From: Pseudomonas uvaldensis
GTDB lineage: Bacteria; Pseudomonadota; Gammaproteobacteria; Pseudomonadales; Pseudomonadaceae
Assembly: GCF_021271205.1 (NCBI RefSeq)
Contig: NZ_JAIWKS010000008.1
Span: 124,001 to 188,000 of the forward strand
DNA: 64,000 nt
Direction of reading: 5' to 3'
Shown: in pieces, positions 35,456 to 44,133 of the stretch
How positions within the stretch are numbered: the first letter of the stretch is position 1
Layout of the letters: each line of letters begins with the position of its first letter
Position numbers and translations under genes: made by a program
Notes under the pieces: generated by a model
Told to the model about the DNA's origin: nothing
The model's input: only the letters and a program-made list of their open reading frames with translations
Databases searched by the model: none

Positions 35456-36466
35456 TTGTCCGCTCAAGTCATCGCGATTGACGCAATGGGCGGGGACTTC
35501 GGTCCCCGCAGCATTGTTCAGGCCAGTCTTGCTTGCCTGAATGCTACGCCCTCGCTGCACCTGACCCTTGTCGGTCAACCCTCCCTCCTGGAAGAAATGC
35601 TCAACGGCCAGCCGGCTGTGGATCGTGCGCGCCTGACGATTACTCCTGCGTCTGAAATTATTGCCATGGACGAAAAACCTGCCCAGGTGCTGCGGGGCAA
35701 GCCCGATGCATCGATGCGAGTGGCTCTGGAGTTGCTGCGCGATGGCAAGGTTCAGGCCTGTGTGAGCGCTGGGAATACAGGCGCCTTGATGGCGCTGTCG
35801 CGTTACGTGCTCAAGACGCTTCCGGGGATCGACAGGCCGGCAATGGTTGCGGCAATACCGACCCGGCGCGGTTTCTGTCAGTTGCTGGATTTGGGGGCCA
35901 ACGTCGATTGCAGTGCCGAGCATCTGCTGCAATTCGCGGTCATGGGCTCGGTGGCCGCTGAAACGCTGGGTATCGTACGCCCCCGCGTAGCACTGTTGAA
36001 CATCGGTACCGAAGACATCAAGGGCAACCAGCAGGTCAAGTTGGCCGCCACTCTGTTGCAGGGTGCGCGCGGGATCAACTACATCGGCTTTGTGGAGGGC
36101 GACGGCTTGTACCGGGGCGAGGCGGACGTGGTCGTGTGCGACGGCTTCGTTGGCAATATCCTGCTCAAGTCCAGCGAGGGGCTGGCGATCATGATCAGTG
36201 AGCGCATCGAGACCTTGTTCCGGCAAAGCCTGGCCTCCCGGCTGGTGGGTGCCCTGGCGCTGCCCCTGATGCGACGTCTGCAGGCTGATCTGGCGCCGGC
36301 GAGGCATAACGGTGCAAGTTTCCTCGGATTGCAGGGCATCGTGATCAAGAGTCACGGGTCCGCCGGGGTGCAGGGTTTTCAAAGTGCCATCAACCGTGCG
36401 GTGATCGAAATACAGGAAAACCTGCCCGAGCGCCTTCATGGTCGCCTCGAAGATTTGTTACCTTAG
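35456..36466 (+). CDS. plsX: phosphate acyltransferase PlsX
   Basis: A 336-residue enzyme converting acyl-ACP to acyl-phosphate for phospholipid synthesis. It shows VIAIDAMGGDFGP at the N-terminus, VSAGNTGALMALSRYVLKTL and VVCDGFVGNILLKSSEG. The start is TTG 35456, only 3 nt after the rpmF stop; no ATG or GTG lies close enough before the conserved AMGGD motif. The weak start implies coupling to rpmF translation. Confidence 0.93.
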   Translation: MSAQVIAIDAMGGDFGPRSIVQASLACLNATPSLHLTLVGQPSLLEEMLNGQPAVDRARLTITPASEIIAMDEKPAQVLRGKPDASMRVALELLRDGKVQACVSAGNTGALMALSRYVLKTLPGIDRPAMVAAIPTRRGFCQLLDLGANVDCSAEHLLQFAVMGSVAAETLGIVRPRVALLNIGTEDIKGNQQVKLAATLLQGARGINYIGFVEGDGLYRGEADVVVCDGFVGNILLKSSEGLAIMISERIETLFRQSLASRLVGALALPLMRRLQADLAPARHNGASFLGLQGIVIKSHGSAGVQGFQSAINRAVIEIQENLPERLHGRLEDLLP

Positions 36467-36536
36467 GCGTTTTCGTCCGACAATGCTTAAATGTGACCGG
36501 TCGGTTCAACCCACCATCCAATTGTCAGTTTCCTAG

Positions 36537-36550
36537 CGCCCCCAGGGGCG
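36537..36550 (+). terminator. small GC hairpin with T-run before fabD (weak)
   Basis: CGCCC and GGGCG flank CCAG, followed by TCAATTTTTG. The stem is only five pairs, so partial termination or simply an mRNA hairpin in the 123-nt plsX-fabD gap is possible. Confidence 0.35.
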
Positions 36551-36589
36551 TCAATTTTTGACGACAAGATCATTAGGGGCTTTGTTTTC

Positions 36590-37528
36590 ATGTCTGCTTC
36601 CCTCGCATTCGTCTTTCCAGGACAGGGCTCGCAGTCCCTCGGCATGCTGGCCGAACTGGGCGCGCAATATCCGCTGGTCCTCGAAACATTCAAAGAAGCG
36701 TCCGACGCACTCGGCTATGACTTGTGGGCACTGACCCAGCAAGGGCCCGAAGAGCTACTCAATCAAACCGACAAGACCCAGCCGGCCATCCTGACGGCCT
36801 CGATCGCGCTCTGGCGCCTGTGGCTGGCTGAAGGCGGTGCGCGCCCTGCGTTCGTTGCCGGCCATAGCCTGGGTGAGTACAGCGCCCTCGTGGCAGCCGG
36901 CAGCTTGAGTCTCGGCGACGCGGTAAAGCTAGTGGAGCGTCGTGGCCAATTGATGCAGGAAGCCGTCCCGGCCGGACAAGGCGGCATGGCTGCGATTCTC
37001 GGCCTGGAAGACGCCGATGTGCTGGCGGCCTGTGCCGAAGCGGCGCAAGGCGATGTGGTCAGCGCGGTGAACTTCAACTCGCCTGGCCAGGTGGTGATCG
37101 CCGGGGCCAAGGCGGCCGTGGATCGTGCCATCGAGGGCTGCAAGGCGCGTGGGGCCAAGCGTGCCATGCCGTTGCCGGTCAGCGTGCCCTCGCACTGTGA
37201 GCTGATGCGCCCTGCAGCCGAGCGCTTTGCCGAATCCATTGCCGCCATCGATTGGCAGGTTCCGCAGATTCCCGTGGTACAGAACGTCAGCGCCAATGTG
37301 GCGCCGGACCTCGAAAGCCTCAAGCGCGATTTGCTGGAGCAGCTCTACAAGCCGGTTCGCTGGGTCGAAACGGTGCAGACCCTGGCGGCCAAGGGTGCGA
37401 CCGAGTTGGTCGAGTGCGGCCCGGGCAAGGTGCTGGCCGGTCTGAACAAACGCTGCGCCGAAGGCGTATCGACATCCAACCTCAATACCCCAGACGCTTT
37501 CGCTGCCGCTCGTGCAGCGCAGGCCTGA
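36590..37528 (+). CDS. fabD: malonyl-CoA:ACP transacylase
   Basis: A 312-residue enzyme loading malonyl groups onto ACP. It shows FVFPGQGSQSLGM, the catalytic Ser in AGHSLGEYSALVAAG, and the active-site His in VSVPSHCELM. Length is typical. It is followed after 15 nt by fabG in the standard plsX-fabD-fabG-acpP-fabF order (no fabH in this string). Confidence 0.97.
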   Translation: MSASLAFVFPGQGSQSLGMLAELGAQYPLVLETFKEASDALGYDLWALTQQGPEELLNQTDKTQPAILTASIALWRLWLAEGGARPAFVAGHSLGEYSALVAAGSLSLGDAVKLVERRGQLMQEAVPAGQGGMAAILGLEDADVLAACAEAAQGDVVSAVNFNSPGQVVIAGAKAAVDRAIEGCKARGAKRAMPLPVSVPSHCELMRPAAERFAESIAAIDWQVPQIPVVQNVSANVAPDLESLKRDLLEQLYKPVRWVETVQTLAAKGATELVECGPGKVLAGLNKRCAEGVSTSNLNTPDAFAAARAAQA

Positions 37529-37543
37529 ACAGGAGAAACTTGC

Positions 37544-38287
37544 ATGAGTCTGCAAGGTAAAGTTGCACTGGTGACCGGTGCAAGTCGTGGCATCGGCCAG
37601 GCCATTGCTCTGGAACTGGGTCGCCAAGGCGCCATCGTCGTTGGTACTGCGACTTCCGCTTCGGGCGCCGAGCGTATCGCCGCGACCCTGAAGGAAAACG
37701 ACATTCAAGGCACTGGTCTTGAGCTGAATGTCACCAGCGATGAGTCCGTTACGGCGGTGCTGGCAGCTATCCAGGAGCAGTTCGGTGTCCCGGCGATCCT
37801 GGTCAATAACGCCGGTATCACCCGTGATAATCTGATGATGCGCATGAAAGATGACGAATGGTTCGACGTGATCGATACCAACCTGAACAGCCTGTACCGG
37901 CTGTCCAAGGGCGTTCTGCGCGGCATGACCAAGGCCCGTTGGGGTCGTATTATCAACATCGGCTCGGTTGTGGGTGCCATGGGCAACGCAGGCCAAGTAA
38001 ACTATGCTTCGGCCAAGGCCGGTCTGGAAGGTTTCAGCCGTGCGCTGGCGCGCGAAGTGGGCTCACGGTCGATTACGGTAAACTCGGTAGCCCCGGGTTT
38101 CATCGATACCGACATGACCCGCGAATTGCCTGAAGCGCAGCGTGAAGCCTTGTTGACACAAATTCCGCTGGGGCGTCTGGGGCAGGCTGAAGAAATCGCA
38201 TCCGTGGTGGCTTTTCTTGCATCCGACGCTGCGGCATACGTCACGGGGGCTACAATCCCGGTGAACGGCGGGATGTATATGAGTTAA
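37544..38287 (+). CDS. fabG: 3-oxoacyl-ACP reductase
   Basis: A 247-residue short-chain dehydrogenase. The NADPH loop is TGASRGIGQAIA, NNAG is present, and the catalytic triad is Ser in INIGSVVGAMG with YASAKAG. It reduces 3-oxoacyl-ACP in fatty-acid elongation. AGGAGA lies upstream. A 191-nt gap with a stable hairpin separates it from acpP. Confidence 0.97.
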   Translation: MSLQGKVALVTGASRGIGQAIALELGRQGAIVVGTATSASGAERIAATLKENDIQGTGLELNVTSDESVTAVLAAIQEQFGVPAILVNNAGITRDNLMMRMKDDEWFDVIDTNLNSLYRLSKGVLRGMTKARWGRIINIGSVVGAMGNAGQVNYASAKAGLEGFSRALAREVGSRSITVNSVAPGFIDTDMTRELPEAQREALLTQIPLGRLGQAEEIASVVAFLASDAAAYVTGATIPVNGGMYMS

Positions 38288-38392
38288 ATGTGACGGATTG
38301 CTTCAAAAAAATGTCATACGAGCTGTCTAAAATCCGTTATAAAGCTGCAACTTATTTATAGGCGGCGGGCCGTCAGGGTTCGAGGGGCAAGC

Positions 38393-38412
38393 TTTCGGTT
38401 GAAAAACCGAAA
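38393..38412 (+). terminator. hairpin in the fabG-acpP gap (attenuator candidate)
   Basis: TTTCGGTT (38393-38400), loop GAAA, AACCGAAA (38405-38412): a perfect 8-bp stem closed by a GNRA tetraloop, then AGTCTTTC. The T-run is weak, so it may be a processing or stabilising structure rather than a terminator. Confidence 0.45.
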
Positions 38413-38456
38413 AGTCTTTCTATACACTTAGCCTCCGGCCAGCTGCCTGAATTTGT

Positions 38457-38477
38457 CCATTAGGAGTGAAAACAAGG
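38457..38477 (+). promoter_or_regulatory. acpP ribosome-binding region, predicted RgsA pairing site
   Basis: The leader just before the acpP ATG contains CCATTAGGAGT (38457-38467) with the Shine-Dalgarno AGGAG, then GAAAACAAGG. The complement of this stretch, with one bulge, occurs in the - strand small RNA at 44938-45056. Pairing would cover the ribosome-binding site. Confidence 0.7.
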
Positions 38478-38478
38478 T

Positions 38479-38715
38479 ATGAGCACCATCGAAGAGCGCG
38501 TCAAGAAAATCGTTGCCGAGCAACTGGGCGTCAAGGAAGAAGAAGTCATCAACACTGCTTCCTTCGTTGAAGACCTGGGTGCCGACTCCCTTGACACCGT
38601 TGAGCTGGTGATGGCTCTGGAAGAGGAATTCGAGACCGAGATTCCTGACGAAGAAGCTGAGAAGATCACTACTGTACAAGCTGCCATCGACTACGTTACT
38701 GCCCACCACGCGTAA
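38479..38715 (+). CDS. acpP: acyl carrier protein
   Basis: A 78-residue acidic helical protein carrying fatty-acyl intermediates. The 4'-phosphopantetheine site is Ser37 in LGADSLDTVEL. Sequence and length are those of the main fatty-acid-synthesis ACP. AGGAG at 38462-38466 is 12 nt from the ATG, with a purine-rich stretch between. Hairpins on both sides (38393-38412 and 38745-38778) suggest a short abundant acpP mRNA in addition to the operon transcript. Confidence 0.98.
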   Translation: MSTIEERVKKIVAEQLGVKEEEVINTASFVEDLGADSLDTVELVMALEEEFETEIPDEEAEKITTVQAAIDYVTAHHA

Positions 38716-38744
38716 TCGTTTTTAGTCGTCGCTAGCTGTCATGG

Positions 38745-38778
38745 AAAAACCGCACTGCCATTACGGCGTGCGGTTTTT
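38745..38778 (+). terminator. terminator between acpP and fabF
   Basis: AAAAACCGCAC (38745-38755) and GTGCGGTTTTT (38768-38778) form a perfect 11-bp stem with a T-run. Read-through would be needed for co-transcription of fabF from upstream promoters. Confidence 0.88.
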
Positions 38779-38823
38779 TCTTTAGGCCTGATGCAAAGTC
38801 GTCATTAGAAAAAGGAGAGTGCT

Positions 38824-40068
38824 GTGTCGCGTAGACGCGTCGTAGTCACCGGTATGGGTATGTTGTCGCCACTGGGCACGGATGTGCCGAGCAGTTGGCA
38901 GGGCATTCTGGCTGGCCGTAGTGGCATTGGTCTGATCGAACACACCGACCTTTCTGCCTATTCCACCCGTTTTGGCGGCTCGGTAAAGGGTTTCAATGTC
39001 GAGGAATACCTGTCGGTCAAGGAAGCCCGCAAGCTTGACCTGTTCATTCAATACGGCCTGGCGGCCGGGTTCCAGGCGGTGCGTAACGCTGGCCTGGAGG
39101 TCACCGATGCCAACCGTGAGCGTATTGGCGTCGCCATGGGCTCAGGTATTGGCGGTTTGACCAATATCGAAGAAACCAGCCGTACATTGCACGATTCGGG
39201 TCCGCGGCGGATATCGCCGTTCTTCGTGCCAGGCTCGATTATCAACATGATCTCCGGTTTCCTGTCCATCCATCTGGGTGTGCAAGGACCCAACTACGCC
39301 ATTGCCACGGCCTGCACCACGGGCACTCACTGTATCGGCATGGCTGCCCGCAACATCATGTACGACGAAGCTGACGTGATGATCGCCGGCGGTGCCGAGA
39401 TGGCGGCGTGTGGCCTGGGCATGGGGGGCTTTGGTGCGTCCCGTGCGCTGTCGACCCGCAACGACGAGCCGACCCGCGCCAGCCGTCCATGGGACAAGGG
39501 CCGTGATGGATTCGTGCTCTCCGACGGTTCCGGTGCATTGGTGCTCGAAGAGCTTGAGCATGCCAAGGCCCGTGGTGCCACGATCTATGCCGAACTTATC
39601 GGCTTCGGTACCAGTGGCGATGCCTACCACATGACCTCGCCTCCGGCCGACGGCGCCGGTGCTGCCCGTTGTATTGCCAATGCCCTGCGGGACGCGAAGG
39701 TCAACGCCGATCAGGTCCAGTACATCAATGCCCATGGGACCTCGACCCCGGCCGGCGACCTGGCCGAAGCCCAGGCGATCAAGACTGTGTTCGGTGAGCA
39801 TGCCTACAAGCTGGCTGTCAGCTCGACGAAGTCCATGACCGGCCATCTGTTGGGAGCTGCAGGTGCGGTGGAGGCGATCTTCAGCGTACTGGCGATCAAC
39901 AGCCAGGTCGCGCCGCCGACCATCAACCTCGATGAGCCGGACGAGGGCTGCGACCTGGACTTCGTACCGCATACCGCCCGTGGCATGGACATCGACGTGG
40001 TGATATCCAACTCCTTTGGCTTTGGCGGGACCAACGGCTCGCTGGTGTTCCGCCGGTTCGCAGGTTGA
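38824..40068 (+). CDS. fabF: 3-oxoacyl-ACP synthase II
   Basis: A 414-residue condensing enzyme of fatty-acid elongation. The catalytic Cys is in ATACTTGTHCIG; the two His are in NAHGTSTPAGD and SSTKSMTGHLLGAAGAVEA. The start is GTG 38824 with AAGGAGAG upstream. It overlaps pabC by one base (TGATG). Confidence 0.97.
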   Translation: MSRRRVVVTGMGMLSPLGTDVPSSWQGILAGRSGIGLIEHTDLSAYSTRFGGSVKGFNVEEYLSVKEARKLDLFIQYGLAAGFQAVRNAGLEVTDANRERIGVAMGSGIGGLTNIEETSRTLHDSGPRRISPFFVPGSIINMISGFLSIHLGVQGPNYAIATACTTGTHCIGMAARNIMYDEADVMIAGGAEMAACGLGMGGFGASRALSTRNDEPTRASRPWDKGRDGFVLSDGSGALVLEELEHAKARGATIYAELIGFGTSGDAYHMTSPPADGAGAARCIANALRDAKVNADQVQYINAHGTSTPAGDLAEAQAIKTVFGEHAYKLAVSSTKSMTGHLLGAAGAVEAIFSVLAINSQVAPPTINLDEPDEGCDLDFVPHTARGMDIDVVISNSFGFGGTNGSLVFRRFAG

Positions 40069-40883
40069 TGGATAGCTGGGTCGACGGTCAGCCGGCCGAC
40101 GTTTTGTCGCTGAGGGATCGCGGCCTGGCTTATGGCGATGGGTTGTTTGAAACCATCGCCGTACGCGCCGGCGTACCCGTGCTGCTGGAGCGCCACCTGC
40201 AACGCCTGGGGCTGGGGTGCCAGCGGTTGGGGCTCGATGTCGACATGGCTGCATTGAGCGCCGAGTTGCAGGCCTATGCGCAACGGCTGGGGCAAGGTGT
40301 GATGAAGCTGATCGTGACCCGGGGCGATAGCCAGCGTGGCTATGCCGCTACCCCTTCGGCCCCGACCCGGCGCATCCTGCAAGGCAGCCCCCCGGCCGCT
40401 TATCCCGGCGCGCATGCCGAGCAGGGTGTTTCCCTGTTTCCTTGCGCCACGCGCTTGTCCGAGCAGCCTTTGCTTGCCGGTCTCAAGCACCTCAACCGCC
40501 TCGAACAGGTGATGGCCCGCGCTGAATGGGGCGGTCCGGAGCATGCCGAAGGGCTGATGCTGGATACTTCCGGACGCGTGATCGAAGGTGTGTTCAGCAA
40601 CCTGTTTCTGGTGTGCAATGGCGTCTTGATTACGCCCGACCTGAGTCGCTGCGGCGTGGCCGGGGTAATGCGCGCTGAATTGTTGTTTCAGGCCCAATCC
40701 CAAGGCATCGCTACGCAGATTACCGATGTTGATCTCGAGCAGTTGTACCGGGCTGATGAGGTTTTTGTCTGTAACAGCGTTTATGGCGTGTGGCCGGTAT
40801 GCGCATACGGTTCGGCGCGCTGGTCGACCGGGCCGCTCACCCGTAAACTGCAGACCCTTGCCCGCGCGTTATTGGATGTTTGA
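40068..40883 (+). CDS. pabC: aminodeoxychorismate lyase
   Basis: A 271-residue fold-type IV PLP enzyme making 4-aminobenzoate for folate. RDRGLAYGDGLFETIAV is the family start motif, the PLP lysine is in LAGLKHLNRLEQVMAR, and EGVFSNLF contains the conserved phosphate-binding region. ATG 40068 lies in the fabF stop. mltG follows 3 nt later. Confidence 0.95.
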   Translation: MDSWVDGQPADVLSLRDRGLAYGDGLFETIAVRAGVPVLLERHLQRLGLGCQRLGLDVDMAALSAELQAYAQRLGQGVMKLIVTRGDSQRGYAATPSAPTRRILQGSPPAAYPGAHAEQGVSLFPCATRLSEQPLLAGLKHLNRLEQVMARAEWGGPEHAEGLMLDTSGRVIEGVFSNLFLVCNGVLITPDLSRCGVAGVMRAELLFQAQSQGIATQITDVDLEQLYRADEVFVCNSVYGVWPVCAYGSARWSTGPLTRKLQTLARALLDV

Positions 40884-40886
40884 TTC

Positions 40887-42047
40887 GTGAGACGTAAATT
40901 CTTGCTGCTGCTGGAAACCGGACTGGTTCTGGCAGGGCTGTTGTGGGGCGCCTCTGCCTGGAAGATTCATTCGGCGCTGCAGCAGCCGCTGAACATTACC
41001 CAGGAAGAGCTGCTGGATATTCCCAGCGGGACCACTCCGACCGCCACCCTCAAGCGCCTCGAGGCCGAAGGTCTGATCAGGGACGCGTTCTGGCTCAGAG
41101 TATATTGGCGCTTCAATCTCGCCGGTCAGCCCTTGCATGCTGGCGAATACCGGATGGTCCCCGGCATGACGATGGACGGGCTGATCGCCGTATGGAAGCG
41201 TGGCGAAGTGGTGCAGTACAGCGTGACGCTGGTGGAAGGCTGGAATTTCCGCCAGGTTCGTGCGGCGCTGGCCAAGGATGAAAAGCTCCAGCAGACCCTG
41301 ACCGGCCTCAGCGACAGCGAGGTCATGGATCGTCTTGGCCATTCCGGTGTGTTTCCCGAAGGGCGTTTTTTTCCTGACACCTATCGTTTCGTGCGCGGGA
41401 CTTCTGACGCCGACCTGCTGAATCAAGCCTATGGCCGGCTGGAAGAAGTGCTGGCCAGGGAGTGGGCCGAACGCTCTGCCGATGTGCCCTACACCCAGCC
41501 TTATCAGGCGTTGATCATGGCATCGCTCGTGGAAAAGGAAACCGGCGTGCCACAGGAGCGAGGCCAGATTGCCGGTGTGTTTGTGCGCCGACTGCGCATG
41601 GGTATGTTGCTGCAGACCGACCCTACGGTGATTTATGGTCTGGGCGAACGCTATACCGGCAAGCTCACCCGTGCGCATTTGAAAGAAGAGAACCCATACA
41701 ACACTTATATGGTCCCTGGCTTGCCCCCGACGCCGATTGCGATGGTGGGGCGCGAAGCGATTCATGCCGCATTGAATCCGGCGCCGGGAAGCAGTCTTTA
41801 CTTCGTTGCCCGCGGCGATGGCAGCCACGTGTTCTCCGACACTCTGGAGGCGCATAACAATGCGGTGCGTGAGTATCAGCTCAAGCGTCGCGCCGATTAT
41901 CGCTCCAGTCCGGCGCCAGCTACGCTGGATGAGACTGCACCTGTCCCCGCCGCATCGCCCGACACGGCGCCTGAAGCCGTGCCCCAGGTACCTGCGCAGC
42001 AGCCGGCCCCCGAGCCGAATGCCAGCGAGCCACCGAGCCCGCAATGA
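40887..42047 (+). CDS. mltG: endolytic murein transglycosylase MltG
   Basis: A 386-residue inner-membrane protein that cuts nascent glycan strands. An N-terminal membrane helix (about 6-24) and a LysM-like region precede the YceG domain. EGWNFRQVRAAL is conserved, and the catalytic Glu lies in MASLVEKETGVPQERGQIAGVF. A C-terminal Pro/Ala-rich tail of about 45 residues is extra and probably disordered. It starts with GTG 40887 and is followed by tmk after 19 nt. Confidence 0.94.
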   Translation: MRRKFLLLLETGLVLAGLLWGASAWKIHSALQQPLNITQEELLDIPSGTTPTATLKRLEAEGLIRDAFWLRVYWRFNLAGQPLHAGEYRMVPGMTMDGLIAVWKRGEVVQYSVTLVEGWNFRQVRAALAKDEKLQQTLTGLSDSEVMDRLGHSGVFPEGRFFPDTYRFVRGTSDADLLNQAYGRLEEVLAREWAERSADVPYTQPYQALIMASLVEKETGVPQERGQIAGVFVRRLRMGMLLQTDPTVIYGLGERYTGKLTRAHLKEENPYNTYMVPGLPPTPIAMVGREAIHAALNPAPGSSLYFVARGDGSHVFSDTLEAHNNAVREYQLKRRADYRSSPAPATLDETAPVPAASPDTAPEAVPQVPAQQPAPEPNASEPPSPQ

Positions 42048-42066
42048 CTCTGATTAAGGACTGCCC

Positions 42067-42699
42067 GTGACTGGCTTGTTTATAACGCTGGAAGGCCCGG
42101 AAGGCGCCGGCAAGAGCACTAACCGCGAATACCTGGCCGAACGTCTGCAGGCGGCGGGCATCGAGGTCGTCTTGACACGCGAGCCCGGTGGTACGCCGCT
42201 GGCGGAGCGGATTCGCGAGGTGCTGTTGACCCCGGCGGACGAAATCATGAACCCGGACACCGAGCTGCTACTGGTGTTCGCTGCCCGGGCGCAGCATCTG
42301 TCCGAGGTGATTCGTCCGGCACTGGCTCGCGGTGCGGTGGTGCTCTGCGATCGCTTCACCGATTCGACCTATGCCTATCAGGGCGGCGGCCGTGGATTGT
42401 CCCTGGAGCGCATCGCGACACTGGAAAATTTTGTCCAGCGCGAGCTGAGGCCGGACCTGACGCTAGTGTTCGATCTGCCGGTGGAGATCGGCCTGGCCCG
42501 CGCCAGTGCCCGCGGCCGGCTGGATCGCTTCGAACTGGAAGGCGAGGCGTTCTTCAATGCCGTACGCAACGCCTTTCTGAGCCGCGCCAAGGCCGATCCA
42601 TCGCGTTACCTGTTGATCGATGCCGCGCAACCGCTGGCCCGGGTTCAGCAGTCGCTGAATGACCTGTTGCCAGGTCTGCTGGAGCGTGTCCGTGGCTGA
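42067..42699 (+). CDS. tmk: thymidylate kinase
   Basis: A 210-residue dTMP kinase. The P-loop is LEGPEGAGKST (Lys16), and the DR motif is CDRFTDSTYAYQGGGRG. The LID arginines lie in ARGRLDRFE. Asn follows the P-loop Thr, as in related enzymes. The start is GTG 42067. It overlaps holB by 8 nt, which fits tight coupling. Confidence 0.96.
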   Translation: MTGLFITLEGPEGAGKSTNREYLAERLQAAGIEVVLTREPGGTPLAERIREVLLTPADEIMNPDTELLLVFAARAQHLSEVIRPALARGAVVLCDRFTDSTYAYQGGGRGLSLERIATLENFVQRELRPDLTLVFDLPVEIGLARASARGRLDRFELEGEAFFNAVRNAFLSRAKADPSRYLLIDAAQPLARVQQSLNDLLPGLLERVRG

Positions 42700-43678
42700 A
42701 GCCTACCCCTGGCAGGACGCGCTATGGCAGCAATTGGCCGGCCGTGCCCAGCATGCCCATGCCTACCTGCTGCATGGCCCGGCCGGTATCGGCAAGCGGG
42801 CGCTGGCGGAACGTTTGATGGCCAGCCTGTTGTGCCAGCACCCCGTGGCCTCGGAGGCATGCGGTGAGTGCAAGTCCTGCCTGTTACTCAAGGCTGGTAG
42901 CCATCCCGACAATTATGTACTGGAGCCAGAAGAGGCAGACAAGGCGATCAAGGTCGACCAGGTCCGCGATCTGGTCAGTTTCGTGGTCCAGACCGCGCAA
43001 CTGGGCGGGCGCAAGGTAGTGCTGATCGAACCGGTCGAATCGATGAACATCAATGCGGCCAACGCTTTGCTCAAGAGCCTTGAAGAGCCGTCGGGCGATA
43101 CCGTGCTGTTGCTGGTCAGCCACCAGCCGAGTCGCTTGCTGCCGACCATCAAGAGCCGTTGCGTGCAGCAGGCCTGTCCGTTGCCGAGCGAGGCGATGAG
43201 CATGCAATGGCTGGCCCAGGCCCTGCCTGAAAGCACCGAGGATGAGCGGGTCGAGTTGCTGACCCTGGCCGCCGGTTCGCCCCTGGCCGCCGTCAGTCTT
43301 CAGGCCCAGGGTATACGTGAGCAGCGGGCCCTGGTGGTGGACGGGGTGAAAAAGCTCCTCAAGCACCAGCAATCCCCCACGCAACTGGCCGAGGGCTGGA
43401 ACGCCGTCCCGCTACTGTTGCTGTTCGATTGGTTCTGCGATTGGTCGAACCTGATCCTGCGCTACCAGCTCACCGACGATCAGTCCGGCCTGGGGCTTGC
43501 GGACATGCGCAAGGTGATTCAGTACCTGGCGCAAAAGAGCAGCCGGGACAAAATCTTGAACATCCAGGACTGGATACTTGCCCAACGTCAGAAGGTACTG
43601 AGCAAGGCGAATCTCAACCGAGTGCTTCTGCTTGAAGCCCTGTTGGTGCAATGGGCGAGTCTGCCGGATCGAAACTGA
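42692..43678 (+). CDS. holB: DNA polymerase III subunit delta'
   Basis: A 328-residue clamp-loader subunit. The P-loop-like GPAGIGKRAL lacks the normal Ser/Thr after Lys, as expected for the non-ATP-binding delta'. A zinc module has Cys residues in LCQHPVASEACGECKSC. SLEEPSGDTVLLLVSHQP and IKSRCVQQ are family motifs. GTG 42692 (encoding MAEAYPWQ) overlaps the tmk end. The pilZ gene follows after 87 nt. Confidence 0.94.
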   Translation: MAEAYPWQDALWQQLAGRAQHAHAYLLHGPAGIGKRALAERLMASLLCQHPVASEACGECKSCLLLKAGSHPDNYVLEPEEADKAIKVDQVRDLVSFVVQTAQLGGRKVVLIEPVESMNINAANALLKSLEEPSGDTVLLLVSHQPSRLLPTIKSRCVQQACPLPSEAMSMQWLAQALPESTEDERVELLTLAAGSPLAAVSLQAQGIREQRALVVDGVKKLLKHQQSPTQLAEGWNAVPLLLLFDWFCDWSNLILRYQLTDDQSGLGLADMRKVIQYLAQKSSRDKILNIQDWILAQRQKVLSKANLNRVLLLEALLVQWASLPDRN

Positions 43679-43765
43679 CAGGCTTCGGCTGAAGGAAAAC
43701 CGGTGAGGTTCTCCTGGGCGTTGTACGAAAAGTCTAGACTCAGCTCAATCGAAGCGGAGATCAGC

Positions 43766-44122
43766 ATGAACGAACCTGTCAGTCCCGGTCCACGCAACGG
43801 CATCCTGTCCCTGGCCATCAAGGACAAATCGGTGCTGTATGCCGCCTACATGCCCTTTATCAAGAATGGCGGCCTGTTCATTCCCACCAACAAGCATTAT
43901 CGCCTGGGCGATGAGGTGTTCATGCTGTTGAGCCTGATGGATGAGCCTGAGAAAATCCCGGTCGCCGGCAAGGTGATCTGGCTCACGCCCAAGGGAGCCC
44001 AGGGCAATCGAGCCGCCGGCGTTGGCGTGCAGTTCAACGAGGGCGACAACGCTGCCCGCAACCAAATCGAAACCCACCTGGCCGGAACCCTGAAATCCGA
44101 CCGTCCTACCCATACGATGTAG
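43766..44122 (+). CDS. pilZ: type IV pilus biogenesis protein PilZ
   Basis: A 118-residue PilZ-domain protein. It has the beta-barrel core (LYAAYMPFIKNGGLFIPTNKHYRLGDEVF, and GKVIWLTPKG) but lacks the RxxxR motif and has no clear D/NxSxxG, so it is the PilZ type that does not bind cyclic di-GMP. It acts with PilF and FimX-type proteins in type IV pilus assembly. ATG 43766 (MNEPVSPGPRNG) is preferred over an in-frame upstream start at 43703. Confidence 0.92.
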   Translation: MNEPVSPGPRNGILSLAIKDKSVLYAAYMPFIKNGGLFIPTNKHYRLGDEVFMLLSLMDEPEKIPVAGKVIWLTPKGAQGNRAAGVGVQFNEGDNAARNQIETHLAGTLKSDRPTHTM

Positions 44123-44133
44123 CCTGACTCCTT

